A DNA stretch of 8,046 bases from Gemmatimonadota bacterium (GCA_007129525.1 SKVI01000172.1:1-8046); one strand, 5' to 3'. Positions 1-7,341 are shown, counted from the stretch's first letter. Numbers and translations: made by a program. Notes: a model not told the origin generated them from the sequence alone.

Positions 1-762
1 ATCCGGGAGGGCCGTCCGGTCCACCACCGGATAGAGATGGGTCAGAACCGTCAGATGGGGAGTCGCGTCCCGGAGCAGGCTCGCCACCGCGGTGGGAGTG
101 AGGTGGACCTCGGCGTCGGCGTCGTCGGCCAGGGCGCACTCGGCGATAAGCAGATCGACTCCATTGAAGAACGACCCCAGCGCCGGAAGGTGCCCCGTGT
201 CGCCGGTATAGCCCACAGCCAGCGACCCGGCATCGAGGCGAAACGCCAGCGCCTCCGGCGTGTGCCGGGCCGGGTGGGTCCGGAGGCGCAGGCCCGCACC
301 TCCCTCAGCCCAGTCGTCTTCCGCCTCGAGCTCCACCACCTCCACCGGAAAGCCGGGATCCAGAATGAAGGGTCCGTAGACCTCAGCCAGAAGTGTGAGC
401 CTCCGGCGAAGCCCCCGGGGGCCCAGAATGGTGAGCGCATGCTCGCGCCGGTCGGCCGCGCCGTGCTTCAACGCCCACAGGAGGGCCGGCAGGTCCCCGA
501 AATGGTCCGTGTGAAAGTGGGAGATGACGAGGTGGCTCAGCTCCCGCCACCGCACCCCGTGCCGCTGCATCCCGTGGACCACGCCGCTCCCACAATCCCA
601 GAGCAGCCCGAATCCCGAGCCCTCCACCAGGTGTGCCGGCGACCGGTGCCGGTCATCGGGCAGGAGGGTTCCCGACCCCAGAATCGTCACTTCGAGGCCG
701 CCTGCGCCCTGGTCCTGGTCGTCAGAGGAAGAGCTGGGCGACTCCAACTCAGACCGGGGCAC
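1..762 (-). CDS. RNase Z-like metallo-beta-lactamase-fold hydrolase (3' end cut by window)
   Basis: 254 codons are visible and no stop is reached at base 1, so the C-terminus lies outside the window. The domain begins near residue 25 (VTILGSGT). Metal ligands of the fold can be seen: HFHTDH at 82-87 (HxHxDH), Asp188 in GYTGDTGH, and His242 in LTHLYP. There is also ECAL soon after LLIA, and HLTP around His220. This is the layout of the COG1234 group (RNase Z, arylsulfatase and phosphodiesterase relatives). The HLTP and LTHLYP forms differ from the HSTA and LTHxSxRY forms of true RNase Z, so tRNA 3' processing is possible but I do not claim it. A Zn-dependent phosphodiester or ester hydrolase is the safe reading. 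The GTG at 762 is chosen for GGAGGT at 773-768. It adds a polar Ser/Asp/Gln-rich lead of about 24 residues before the fold and overlaps smc by 14 nt. Confidence 0.85.
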   Translation of the reverse strand, partial: MPRSELESPSSSSDDQDQGAGGLEVTILGSGTLLPDDRHRSPAHLVEGSGFGLLWDCGSGVVHGMQRHGVRWRELSHLVISHFHTDHFGDLPALLWALKHGAADRREHALTILGPRGLRRRLTLLAEVYGPFILDPGFPVEVVELEAEDDWAEGGAGLRLRTHPARHTPEALAFRLDAGSLAVGYTGDTGHLPALGSFFNGVDLLIAECALADDADAEVHLTPTAVASLLRDATPHLTVLTHLYPVVDRTALPD

Positions 763-3700
763 CGCTTACCTCCAACGCCTCGTCCAGCTGCACGCCCACG
801 ATGGAACTCACCCCCGGCTCCTCCATGGTCACCCCATAGATCCAGTCGGCGGACTCGATGGTCCGCGGATTGTGGGTGATGACGATGAACTGGGTCTGGT
901 CCTTGAACTCCTGCAGGAGCCGGATGAAGCGCCCGATGTTGGACTCGTCCAGAGGTGCGTCCACCTCGTCCAGGACGCAGAAGGGTGAGGGCTTCACCAG
1001 GTAGATGCCGAAGAGAAGGGCCAGGGCGGTGAGCGCCCGCTCCCCTCCGGAAAGGAGGTCGATACGCTGGGTTCGCTTCCCCCGGGGGGAGGCGTGGATC
1101 TCGATGTCCGATTCCAGCGGGTCGTCGGGCTCCGCCAGCCACAGATCGGACTCTCCACCCTGGAAAAGGCGGTGAAAGGTGGCTCGGAAGTTCTCGCGGA
1201 CCCCTTCGAAGGTCTCATTGAACAGCCTGGTGGCCGTCTGATTGATCTCGCGAATGGCCGAGCGAAGATCGTTCCGGGCATCCACCAGGTCGTCTCGCTG
1301 ATCCCGGAGGAAGGCCAGGCGGGTGGACTCTTCCTCGTGCTCCTCCACCGCCAGCATGTTCACCGGCCCAAGGCGATCCAGCTTCCGGACGATCTCGTGC
1401 AGCTCCTCCTGCAGCCCGTCGAGTTCACCTTCCACCGGCTCGGCTTCGTCCATGAGACGCTCCAGGGGCCGTCCCCACTCCCCTTCCAGCCGATCCTGGA
1501 TCCGGCCGAGCTTTCCGTCCAGCTCCCGGGCCTCCAGCTCGAGTCGGTGACGCACCTCCGACGCCTCCCGCTCCCGGCCCCGGGCCTGGCGGATCCGCTT
1601 CTCGGCGTCGGTCAGCGACTCGTGGAGCGACTCGAGGGCGGCATCCCGCTCCTTCAACCTGGTCGTGGCTTCATCCCGCTCCTGGAACAGCCTGTGGGTT
1701 TCCTCCTCGCCCCGGGCACGCACCTCGGCGACGGCTTCCAGCTCGGCCTTCAGGCGCTCCTCTTCCCGGTCCAGGGACTCCAGTCGCTCGCTGGCCTGTC
1801 GGGCGGTTCGCTCCAGCTCCCGGCCCCGCTCCTCCAGTCGCCTCACCTCACCCTCCAGGCGGGTCTCCTCGACGGCCAGGGCCGAGACCCGGGATCGAAC
1901 CTCCTCCCACTCCTCCTCCACCGTCTCAAGACGGCTTCTGGCCCGGGTTCGTTCCTCGTTCAGGGTCTCCTCCTGGCGAGCCAGCTCCGTCCGCTCCGAC
2001 CGGGCCGCTTCGGCTCGCTCCAGCGCCCGGGTACGCCCCGTGGCCGCCGCCTCCGCCTGCCGTTCCAGCTCTTCCAGGGTGCGGGACATGCGGAGACGCT
2101 GCCGGTCCCGCTCCTCTTCGGTGGACCGAGCCTCCCGGTGATCGTCCTCCACCTCCCGGAGCTCCCTGCGGGTCTCCTCCAACCCGCCCTCCGCCTCCCG
2201 GAGAGCCGATCGGGCCGTTTCCCTGGCTTGCCGTCGGCTCTCGGCCCAGCGGCCGGCTTCCTTGGCCTCCGCCTCCAGCTTCCGAAGCTCCTCCTTCCGC
2301 TCCAGAAGGCCCGTGGCTCCAAGCGGGTTGCCGAGGCGCAGGAGGCCACTCCGGGTCCTGGATGTTCCGTCGGGGGCCACCCGATCACGCCGGGGCACGG
2401 CCTGGAAGGCCTCCCATTCCCCTTCATCGCCCGAAGCGTCCACCAGGTCCACTCCAGCCAGGAGAGCCTGCACCCACGGGGCTCCCTCGCCCTTCGTCTC
2501 CACCTGCTCCAGGAGCGTGCCTCCTTCCCCGACCTCCCCTACGCCGTCCAGGGGAAGCAGGATGAGCCCCCCACCGCCGGACCACTCGTCCCGGAACCAC
2601 CGGTGCACCCGCCGTGCGGCGCGGGCGTCCCGGACCACCACACCACGGCTCACTGCGCCCAGGTAGGCCTCCACCGCCGACATGACCGGCGCCGGCGCAG
2701 ACAGGCAATCAGCCAGGACCCCCAGGACCCCGTCGGGCCCGTGGGCCAGGAGTGCCTTCAGCACCGGATCCATACCCTCGCGGTCCCGCTCCATGCGCTG
2801 CAGGGCCGACATCCGGGTGCCCAGGGCCGACGCCTCGTCCTGAGCGGCGATCTCGGCCTCCCGGGCCGCCTCGAGCTCCTGCCTCGCCTTCTCCACCTCC
2901 TCCTCCCGGAGGGCCACCTGGGATCGCAGCTCCTCGGCCCGGGCAGCCAGGGTCTCCACCCGGTCGGTGAAGAGATCTCCCTGAGACCGGAGCTCGCCCA
3001 GCGCCTCCCGGGCCCGGGTGAGCTCCTCGTCAAGGTGGCTCACCCGGGCCGCCAGCTCAGCGGCCTGGGACTCGGCGGCGTGGGCGTCCCCCTCCAGCTG
3101 GGCCATCCGGCGGGTCACCTCCCGTTCCCGGTCCTCCAGGGCGCCGGCAAGCTTCCTGGCCTCCAGGAACCGCTCCCGGACCTGGTCCGCTTCCTCCCGA
3201 CTCCCGGCCACCTTCTCCTGGAGTGCCTCCAGAGCCTCCCTCTCCCCTGCCAGGTGCGCCGACAACTCGTCTTGTTCGGCCTGGGCCCGGTCCGCCCGGA
3301 GCCTCGCCTCGCTGCGTTCCTCCTCGATCTGCTCGAGGCGCCGCCGGGCATGCGTCTTCCGCTCGGCCGCCACGGCCAGCTCCCGTTCCCAGCGCACCAG
3401 CTCCGTTCGAAGCGACTCCACCCGGGCCGCCGCCTCACCTCGGGCCCGTTCGGCCTCAACCTGATCTACCCGGAGGGCCTCGACCCGGGCCTCCGCCGTG
3501 GCCACCTCTGCCTGCAGGCTCTCGCCCTCCTCCAGCTCGCCGTCCAGGAGTCGACGCACCTCGGCCAGCCTGTTGTGGTGCTCATCGAGGCGACTCCGCG
3601 CCACCGTCATCTCCACGTCCAGGCGCCGCTTCCGGAGAGCGTGGTAGCGCTCCGCGCGCCCCTTCTGCCGGGCCAGCGAGCGAACCTTGCTCTCCACCTC

Positions 3701-4288
3701 GCCGATGAGGTCCTCCAGGCGCTGCAGATCCGTCTCGGCCCGCTCCAGCCGCCGTGATGCCGCCTTCCGTCGGTCCTTGTACTTGCCGATTCCGGCCGCC
3801 TCCTCGAAGAGTGAGCGGCGCTCCTCAGCTCGATCCGAAAGGATGGCGTCGATCATCCGATTCTCGATGACCGCGTAGGCGTTGGCCCCGAGCCCCGTAT
3901 CGCGGCAGAGCTCCTGGATGTCGCGTAGCCGGCACGAGGAGCGGTTGAGCTGGTAGTCCGACCCTCCGTCCCGGTAGACGGTTCGGGCGATCTCCACCTC
4001 TTCGAAGGGCACCGGCAGGGCACCGTCGGGATTGGCCAGCTCCATGGTCACGGACCCACGGTGAACGGGTCGTCGGTTCACCGTTCCCTGAAAGATGGCC
4101 TCCTCCATCTTCGCTCCCCGGATCGCCGAGGGCCGCTGCTCACCCAGCACCCACCGTACCGCGTCGGAGATGTTGGACTTGCCGCAGCCATTGGGACCCA
4201 CGATGGCGGTGATCCCGTCGTGGAAGGCGATCTCGGTCCGATCTGCGAAGGATTTGAAGCCGTGGAGGCGAAGGGTCTTGAGCTTCAT
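749..4288 (-). CDS. smc: Chromosome segregation protein SMC (condensin subunit)
   Basis: A full-length SMC of 1179 residues, the usual size. The N-terminal ATPase half begins MKLKTLRLHGFKSFADRT and has Walker A GPNGCGKS at 31-38. A block NRMIDAILSDRAEERRSLFE and EEAAGIGKYKDRR mark entry to the first coiled coil (about 165-500, Glu/Arg/Ala/Leu-rich). The hinge spans about 506-650, beginning MDPVLKALLAHGPDGVLGVL and including a Gly-rich GGGG turn. The returning coiled coil covers about 660-1000. The C-terminal half has signature LSGGE (1079-1083), Walker B VLDEVDAPLD (1105-1114) and switch His1139 in ITHN. All catalytic motifs are intact. SMC dimers with ScpA and ScpB load at the origin and extrude DNA loops; scpA, scpB and ftsY are not in this window. 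The start ATG overlaps the stop of the pseudo-ATPase gene by 4 nt (ATGA), with GGAG at 4295-4292 close by. The end overlaps the next gene by 14 nt. Confidence 0.98.
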   Translation of the reverse strand: MKLKTLRLHGFKSFADRTEIAFHDGITAIVGPNGCGKSNISDAVRWVLGEQRPSAIRGAKMEEAIFQGTVNRRPVHRGSVTMELANPDGALPVPFEEVEIARTVYRDGGSDYQLNRSSCRLRDIQELCRDTGLGANAYAVIENRMIDAILSDRAEERRSLFEEAAGIGKYKDRRKAASRRLERAETDLQRLEDLIGEVESKVRSLARQKGRAERYHALRKRRLDVEMTVARSRLDEHHNRLAEVRRLLDGELEEGESLQAEVATAEARVEALRVDQVEAERARGEAAARVESLRTELVRWERELAVAAERKTHARRRLEQIEEERSEARLRADRAQAEQDELSAHLAGEREALEALQEKVAGSREEADQVRERFLEARKLAGALEDREREVTRRMAQLEGDAHAAESQAAELAARVSHLDEELTRAREALGELRSQGDLFTDRVETLAARAEELRSQVALREEEVEKARQELEAAREAEIAAQDEASALGTRMSALQRMERDREGMDPVLKALLAHGPDGVLGVLADCLSAPAPVMSAVEAYLGAVSRGVVVRDARAARRVHRWFRDEWSGGGGLILLPLDGVGEVGEGGTLLEQVETKGEGAPWVQALLAGVDLVDASGDEGEWEAFQAVPRRDRVAPDGTSRTRSGLLRLGNPLGATGLLERKEELRKLEAEAKEAGRWAESRRQARETARSALREAEGGLEETRRELREVEDDHREARSTEEERDRQRLRMSRTLEELERQAEAAATGRTRALERAEAARSERTELARQEETLNEERTRARSRLETVEEEWEEVRSRVSALAVEETRLEGEVRRLEERGRELERTARQASERLESLDREEERLKAELEAVAEVRARGEEETHRLFQERDEATTRLKERDAALESLHESLTDAEKRIRQARGREREASEVRHRLELEARELDGKLGRIQDRLEGEWGRPLERLMDEAEPVEGELDGLQEELHEIVRKLDRLGPVNMLAVEEHEEESTRLAFLRDQRDDLVDARNDLRSAIREINQTATRLFNETFEGVRENFRATFHRLFQGGESDLWLAEPDDPLESDIEIHASPRGKRTQRIDLLSGGERALTALALLFGIYLVKPSPFCVLDEVDAPLDESNIGRFIRLLQEFKDQTQFIVITHNPRTIESADWIYGVTMEEPGVSSIVGVQLDEALEVSGAPV
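768..773 (-). promoter_or_regulatory. Shine-Dalgarno of the metallo-hydrolase gene, inside the smc end
   Basis: GGAGGT on the minus strand, 5 nt before a GTG at 762, lies within the last codons of smc. It is the strongest ribosome site near this junction and decides the start of the downstream gene in place of the later in-frame TTG (747) or GTG (690). Confidence 0.75.
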
Positions 4289-5289
4289 GAACTCCAGGAG
4301 GGATGGCCGGGATGGAGGGCGGCATCGACAGGAGGCGTGAGACCCGGCACCTCCAGGAGTCCAAGAAGCGCTGCGACCACGACACCGCCCACCAGCAGGA
4401 GCAGAAGAAGGATCAGCACCACCCCGAGCACGGAGACCCTCCGCTTCACCGGTCGTGGCTCGAGCCCGGAGCTCCGGGAGCCCCCCGTCCCTGCCTCGCC
4501 GGGCGGGACCTCGGCCTCCGGCTCAGCGCCGGTGGCCGGGGCACCCGAGCTGTCCTGGACACCGGTTCGGGAAGTTGAAGCGCCCACAGCTGCCCCCTCG
4601 TCAGGCGAGGCTTCGTCCGTGGTCCCCGCCGGGTCGACGGGAGCCTCTTTCTCTGCCGCGGCAGGATCCTCCCGATTCGCGGCGGGAGCGGCGCCGGCCG
4701 CGTCGCTCCGGGGCGGATGCAGCACCACATGCTCCGGAGAGACCCCTCCGGTAGAGGCAGACAGGGCTGTACGAAGGCGAACCACGCGGTCGCCCTCGCC
4801 TGCCAGAGAATCGGCCCCGGGGGTGCCGCCAGGAAGGTAGAGGAGGACCGTGGCGCCCGACTCCCGACAGGCCGAGAGGACGGACCGCCAGCGGGGATGC
4901 CGAAGCACCGACGAGGGATCGGCCACGGCCGTTCCGGCCGAAGCAAAGAGAAACCCCTCCTCCCTGGTGCGAGCCATGCGAGCGGGAGACACCCCGTAGA
5001 GCACGGCGTCGGCCACGCCTTCCCCATTGGGTTCGTCCAGGAGCGCGTGGAGTACCGGATCAGCCAGGTTCGCGTCCACGAGGAGCACGCGGTGCCCGGC
5101 GTCGCTCCATTGCCGAGCCAGCGCCACCGCCGCCCGGGGCGCCCATCCGCTCTCCCGGGTGGCCGGATCGGCCAGGAGGGCCAGCACCCGTCCGGCGTCA
5201 CTGTCATCGGTCAGCGATGCGCCCAGGGCCTCAGGGAGCCCGTCGCCATCGATGTCGAAGGGTACCACGTTGTGCAGATCGGACGACAT
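4285..5289 (-). CDS. Tail-anchored ParA/CpsD-like protein with degenerate ATPase motifs
   Basis: A protein of 334 residues that I do not recognise as a named gene. Residues about 33-190 have the layout of a MinD/ParA/CpsD P-loop ATPase: a first strand RVLALLA, a helix PRAAVALARQWSDAGH, then RVLLVDANLADPVLHALL (67-84) followed by DEPNGEGVADAVLYG, closely resembling the Walker A' region of CpsD-type tyrosine kinases. The Walker A loop itself is gone: DPATRESGWA (41-50) has no GKS/T. The place expected for Walker B (a DTPP-like motif) reads LLYLPGG (149-155). ATP binding is therefore unlikely. Residues about 195-278 are a disordered, acidic Ala/Pro/Glu/Ser-rich linker. Then RPVKRR (279-284) precedes one membrane helix (about 285-313) and a short tail. 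The basic residues predict a cytoplasmic N-terminal domain. The ATG at 5289 was chosen for AGGTGA at 5300-5295; an in-frame ATG (5295) and GTG (5298) lie just upstream. The stop overlaps the smc start in ATGA, so the two are translationally coupled. Fold assignment is inference from pattern. Confidence 0.72.
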   Translation of the reverse strand: MSSDLHNVVPFDIDGDGLPEALGASLTDDSDAGRVLALLADPATRESGWAPRAAVALARQWSDAGHRVLLVDANLADPVLHALLDEPNGEGVADAVLYGVSPARMARTREEGFLFASAGTAVADPSSVLRHPRWRSVLSACRESGATVLLYLPGGTPGADSLAGEGDRVVRLRTALSASTGGVSPEHVVLHPPRSDAAGAAPAANREDPAAAEKEAPVDPAGTTDEASPDEGAAVGASTSRTGVQDSSGAPATGAEPEAEVPPGEAGTGGSRSSGLEPRPVKRRVSVLGVVLILLLLLLVGGVVVAALLGLLEVPGLTPPVDAALHPGHPSWSS

Positions 5290-5453
5290 GGCCATCACCT
5301 GTCTGGAAGTCCCGACGACCGCACGGTCCCCCCGCCGGTCGCGTCAGACCCCGCCCGGAAACCGGACCGATCCCCGAACGGACTCGTCACCGGGGCCGAA
5401 GGTAATGCTCCGCTCCGATGCGGGGCAATCGGAACGCGACATCGCCCACGACC
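5290..5453 (-). other. Non-coding gap between rsfS and the pseudo-ATPase gene
   Basis: These 164 nt hold no convincing gene. A stem-loop can form on the minus strand at 5435-5412: arms GTTCCGAT and ATCGGAGC, 8 bp with one G-U pair and an 8-nt loop. It lies shortly after the rsfS stop but has no U-tract. A second, bulged inverted repeat lies at about 5314-5345 ahead of the next gene. I found no good sigma-70 -35/-10 pair. As the longest gap in the window, it is the most likely place for the ribosomal operon to end and a promoter for the smc group to begin, but the sequence does not prove it. Confidence 0.4.
5295..5300 (-). promoter_or_regulatory. Shine-Dalgarno deciding the pseudo-ATPase start
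   Basis: AGGTGA lies 5 nt before the ATG at 5289. It overlaps the alternative GTG (5298) and ATG (5295) starts, which themselves have no purine-rich site upstream. It therefore favours the shorter 334-residue form. Confidence 0.5.
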
Positions 5454-5834
5454 TCAATCCTCGAACAACCGGGTGGGGGCGTCGCCCCAGAGCACCTCGA
5501 GCTGGTAGAATTCGCGGGCGCTGGTGTGGAAGATGTGCACCACGAAGTCGAAGTAGTCGATGAGGACCCACCGTCCGTCCCGCAGCCCTTCCACGTGGCT
5601 GGGCCGCACCGACTCCTTCTTGAGCTCGTCGATGACGTGATCGGCGATGGCCTTGACCTGGATGTCCGACTTGCCGGTAGCCAGGAGGAAGAACTCCGTA
5701 GCCGTGGAGATCTCCCGCAGGTCCATCCCCAGAACGTCTTCCGCCTTCCGCTCCAGCGCCAACTCCGCCGCCCGCACGAGCCCAGGGGGGAAGTCGATGG
5801 CCCCGGTCCCGGATTCCGCAGGCTCCACACCCAT
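5454..5834 (-). CDS. rsfS: Ribosomal silencing factor RsfS (Iojap/DUF143 family)
   Basis: A protein of 126 residues (from the ATG at 5834) with the RsfS core from about 20 to 118: ALERKAEDVLGMDLREIS, then TEFFLLATGKSDIQVKAIAD, then EGLRDGRWVLIDYFDFVVHI and REFYQLEVLWGDA near the end. The family binds uL14 on the 50S subunit and blocks joining to the 30S, which saves energy in starvation. Families usually have Gly after LIDY; here it is Phe (LIDYFD), a small deviation. The first 19 residues are a Pro/Ser/Gly-rich extension. Start choice is uncertain. The ATG at 5834 lies 7 nt after the rplI stop with AGGAAG at 5852-5847 (12-nt spacer). A GTG at 5864 would overlap rplI by 23 nt, with GGAGG only 3 nt away. 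Placement right after rplI suggests shared expression with ribosomal proteins. Confidence 0.92.
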   Translation of the reverse strand: MGVEPAESGTGAIDFPPGLVRAAELALERKAEDVLGMDLREISTATEFFLLATGKSDIQVKAIADHVIDELKKESVRPSHVEGLRDGRWVLIDYFDFVVHIFHTSAREFYQLEVLWGDAPTRLFED

Positions 5835-5841
5835 GCCGTGA

Positions 5842-6297
5842 CTAGTCTTCCTGTCGCTCGACACGGACCTCCACCTCGACCTGGACCTCGTCGTGAAGCA
5901 GGATCGGAACCTGGTACAGGCCCACTTCCTTCAGGGGTTCCTCCAGCGATACCTGCCGGCGGTCCACCTCGAAGTCCAACGAGCCCTCGTTCAGGCGTCC
6001 GGCCACGTCGGCGACCGACACCGAGCCGAAGAGGCGTCCCTCGTCCGAGGCACGCTCCAGGAAGGTGAGCGACACGCCCTCGAGCTGAGAAGCACGCCGA
6101 CGCGCCTCCAGGTAGTCCCGGCGAGAGCGCTCCTCGGCCTGTTTCCGTTCCTCCTCGATCTTCTTGAGGTTCGCCTCAGACGCTTCATAGGCGAGCCCCT
6201 GCGGAAGAAGGAAGTTGCGGGCGTAGCCCGGCTTTACCGACACGACCTCCCCGGACTCACCGAGGTTCTCGACCTGCTGCTTCAAAATGACCTTCAT
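5842..6297 (-). CDS. rplI: 50S ribosomal protein L9
   Basis: The 151-residue product matches bacterial L9 in length and layout. The N-terminal rRNA-binding domain (about 1-40) has MKVILKQQVENLGESGEVV and the signature GYARNFLLPQGLA (24-36). A long charged connecting helix (about 41-75, rich in Glu, Lys and Arg) leads to the C-terminal domain (about 78-148), which contains GRLFGSVSVADVA and ends in alternating Val/Glu strands. L9 binds 23S rRNA near the L1 stalk base and reaches out from the 50S surface, affecting frame maintenance. The ATG at 6297 has a clear AAGGAG (6310-6305) with a 7-nt spacer. The gene sits between the DUF2232 gene and rsfS in the ribosomal operon. Nothing unusual is seen in it. 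Confidence 0.97.
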   Translation of the reverse strand: MKVILKQQVENLGESGEVVSVKPGYARNFLLPQGLAYEASEANLKKIEEERKQAEERSRRDYLEARRRASQLEGVSLTFLERASDEGRLFGSVSVADVAGRLNEGSLDFEVDRRQVSLEEPLKEVGLYQVPILLHDEVQVEVEVRVERQED

Positions 6298-6304
6298 TCG
6301 TTGA

Positions 6305-6310
6305 CTCCTT
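6305..6310 (-). promoter_or_regulatory. Shine-Dalgarno of rplI
   Basis: AAGGAG on the minus strand, 7 nt before the rplI ATG, in the 19-nt gap after the DUF2232 stop. It is the best-matched ribosome site in the right half of the window, consistent with high L9 output. Confidence 0.8.
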
Positions 6311-6316
6311 GAGCAT

Positions 6317-7264
6317 CTAGTCCGATTCGACCGCGTTCGGAGGGCTTCGCCGACTCCGAAGGTCGAACCACGAATCGCCCACGCCCAGGGCCATGGCGCC
6401 GGCCAGGAGCAGCGGAGGGGCCAGAATCGCCGCTACTCCCACGAGAATTCCACTCGTCAGGGATATCCCTCCCTTGAGGAAGAGGGCGACCCCCATTCCT
6501 CGCAGGACATACAGCCCTCCCATGAACACAATGAGGTTCGTCCCCAATCGACCCCACCCCTCGGTCCAACCGGCCACGGCCACCAATGCGAGGCCGCCCA
6601 CCAGCACCCAGATCAACACATCCGGAAACCGGAAGAGGCGGAGAGGACCCAGCCCCCGGTCCGTACCTGCCGCCAGTCTCAGGTGCAGCCACCACGCGAC
6701 GCCCAGAGCCGCCACGGTGGCCAGCGCCAGCAGAGCCGGAAACACCAGCCCCTGGAGCTCCGCCGTGCGAACCACCGCATCGGCGAAGGCCTGCCCCATG
6801 CCGTTGCCGGCCCCTTCCAGGCGGCCTCCCAGCAGGTCCAGCGTGGCGGCGGCTCCAGAATCGAGTCGGGCCTGGATCCGGCTCTGCGCAACCTCCCACC
6901 CGCCCATGAACAGGAGCGTTCCGGCGGCCCAGGCCGCGGCGCCCCCCACGCTGAGCAGGGAACGCTGCACCAGGGGAAGTCCGGGCCAGGCCATCGTCAC
7001 CGCCACGAAGCAACCCCCTGCCAGGATCGTCCAGCCCCGTTCCAGGTGCCAGAGCCCCTCCGAGGGCGCTCCGGCAAAGATGAGGGCGAAGACCACGGCA
7101 CCGGCCAGCAGGCTTCGGAGCTGCGGACCGGGCGCCAGGAAGCTCAGGAGGGCAAAGGGCACGCCCACCAGGACCAGCGGATGCCCCACCGCAAGGGCCA
7201 GCACCAGGACGAAGAGTCCCAGGGGTCGCAGCCACCGTCCACCGGCCGCCTGTTCCCGGGCCAT
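6317..7264 (-). CDS. DUF2232 (YybS-like) polytopic membrane protein
   Basis: A very hydrophobic protein of 315 residues with about eight predicted membrane segments: roughly 13-27, 29-44, 49-65, 78-93, 103-121, 172-194, 215-233, 240-263 and 271-294. Between segments 5 and 6 is a soluble, partly amphipathic stretch (about 122-170). The C-terminal half has DUF2232 hallmarks: FRFPDVLIWVLVGGLAL (211-227), a GTNLIVFMGGLYVLRGM stretch (241-257), and GVGDSWFDLR (294-303) at the end of the last helix. The family's function is not established. In Bacillus, yybS lies close to rplI, and here the gene ends 19 nt before rplI, which supports the assignment. I chose the ATG at 7264 because GGAGG at 7277-7273 is well placed before it. 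An in-frame ATG five codons upstream (7279) has no ribosome site. The gene starts 77 nt after the S6-S18 stop and is probably in the same operon. Confidence 0.8.
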   Translation of the reverse strand: MAREQAAGGRWLRPLGLFVLVLALAVGHPLVLVGVPFALLSFLAPGPQLRSLLAGAVVFALIFAGAPSEGLWHLERGWTILAGGCFVAVTMAWPGLPLVQRSLLSVGGAAAWAAGTLLFMGGWEVAQSRIQARLDSGAAATLDLLGGRLEGAGNGMGQAFADAVVRTAELQGLVFPALLALATVAALGVAWWLHLRLAAGTDRGLGPLRLFRFPDVLIWVLVGGLALVAVAGWTEGWGRLGTNLIVFMGGLYVLRGMGVALFLKGGISLTSGILVGVAAILAPPLLLAGAMALGVGDSWFDLRSRRSPPNAVESD

Positions 7265-7298
7265 GGAACGTTCCTCCATGGTCCGGGCCTACCGGACC
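7261..7298 (-). promoter_or_regulatory. Two adjoining stem-loops and SD at the DUF2232 start
   Basis: Reading the minus strand, a 7-bp perfect stem with a 5-nt loop (arms 7292-7298 and 7280-7286) is followed at once by two CCATGG boxes (7276-7281 and 7261-7266) that can pair with each other. The SD GGAGG (7277-7273) and the start ATG (7264-7262) lie within the second structure. The two stems share two bases, so they could compete. There is no U-tract, so this is not a classic terminator. A translational control role is only inferred from position. Confidence 0.35.
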
Positions 7299-7341
7299 GG
7301 GTTGCGCGTCATCGCCGATGCGTCGGACTCCCTTCGCACAC

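Noticed and set aside
1..762. Naming the left-end gene rnz (RNase Z)
   Set aside because: Core metal ligands agree, but the HLTP and LTHLYP forms differ from the usual RNase Z motifs and the C-terminus is missing, so only the fold-level call is supported.
37..879. A 280-codon plus-strand frame at the left end
   Set aside because: It is antisense to the metallo-hydrolase, whose HxHxDH and other metal motifs are decisive. Its translation resembles no family.
1094..3757. An 887-codon open frame on the plus strand opposite smc
   Set aside because: It is antisense to a clear smc gene. High GC and the Glu/Arg/Leu-rich coiled coil leave few stops on the opposite strand; the translation is low-complexity Leu/Pro/Gly/Arg with no recognisable domain.
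4285..5289. Active CpsD/BY-type tyrosine kinase
   Set aside because: There is no Walker A lysine, no Walker B aspartate and no C-terminal tyrosine cluster. Only the fold pattern remains.
5290..5453. A sigma-70 promoter (TTGCCC with a 17-nt spacer) in the gap before the pseudo-ATPase gene
   Set aside because: The matching -10 hexamer (TTACCT) fits only two of six consensus bases, too weak to call.
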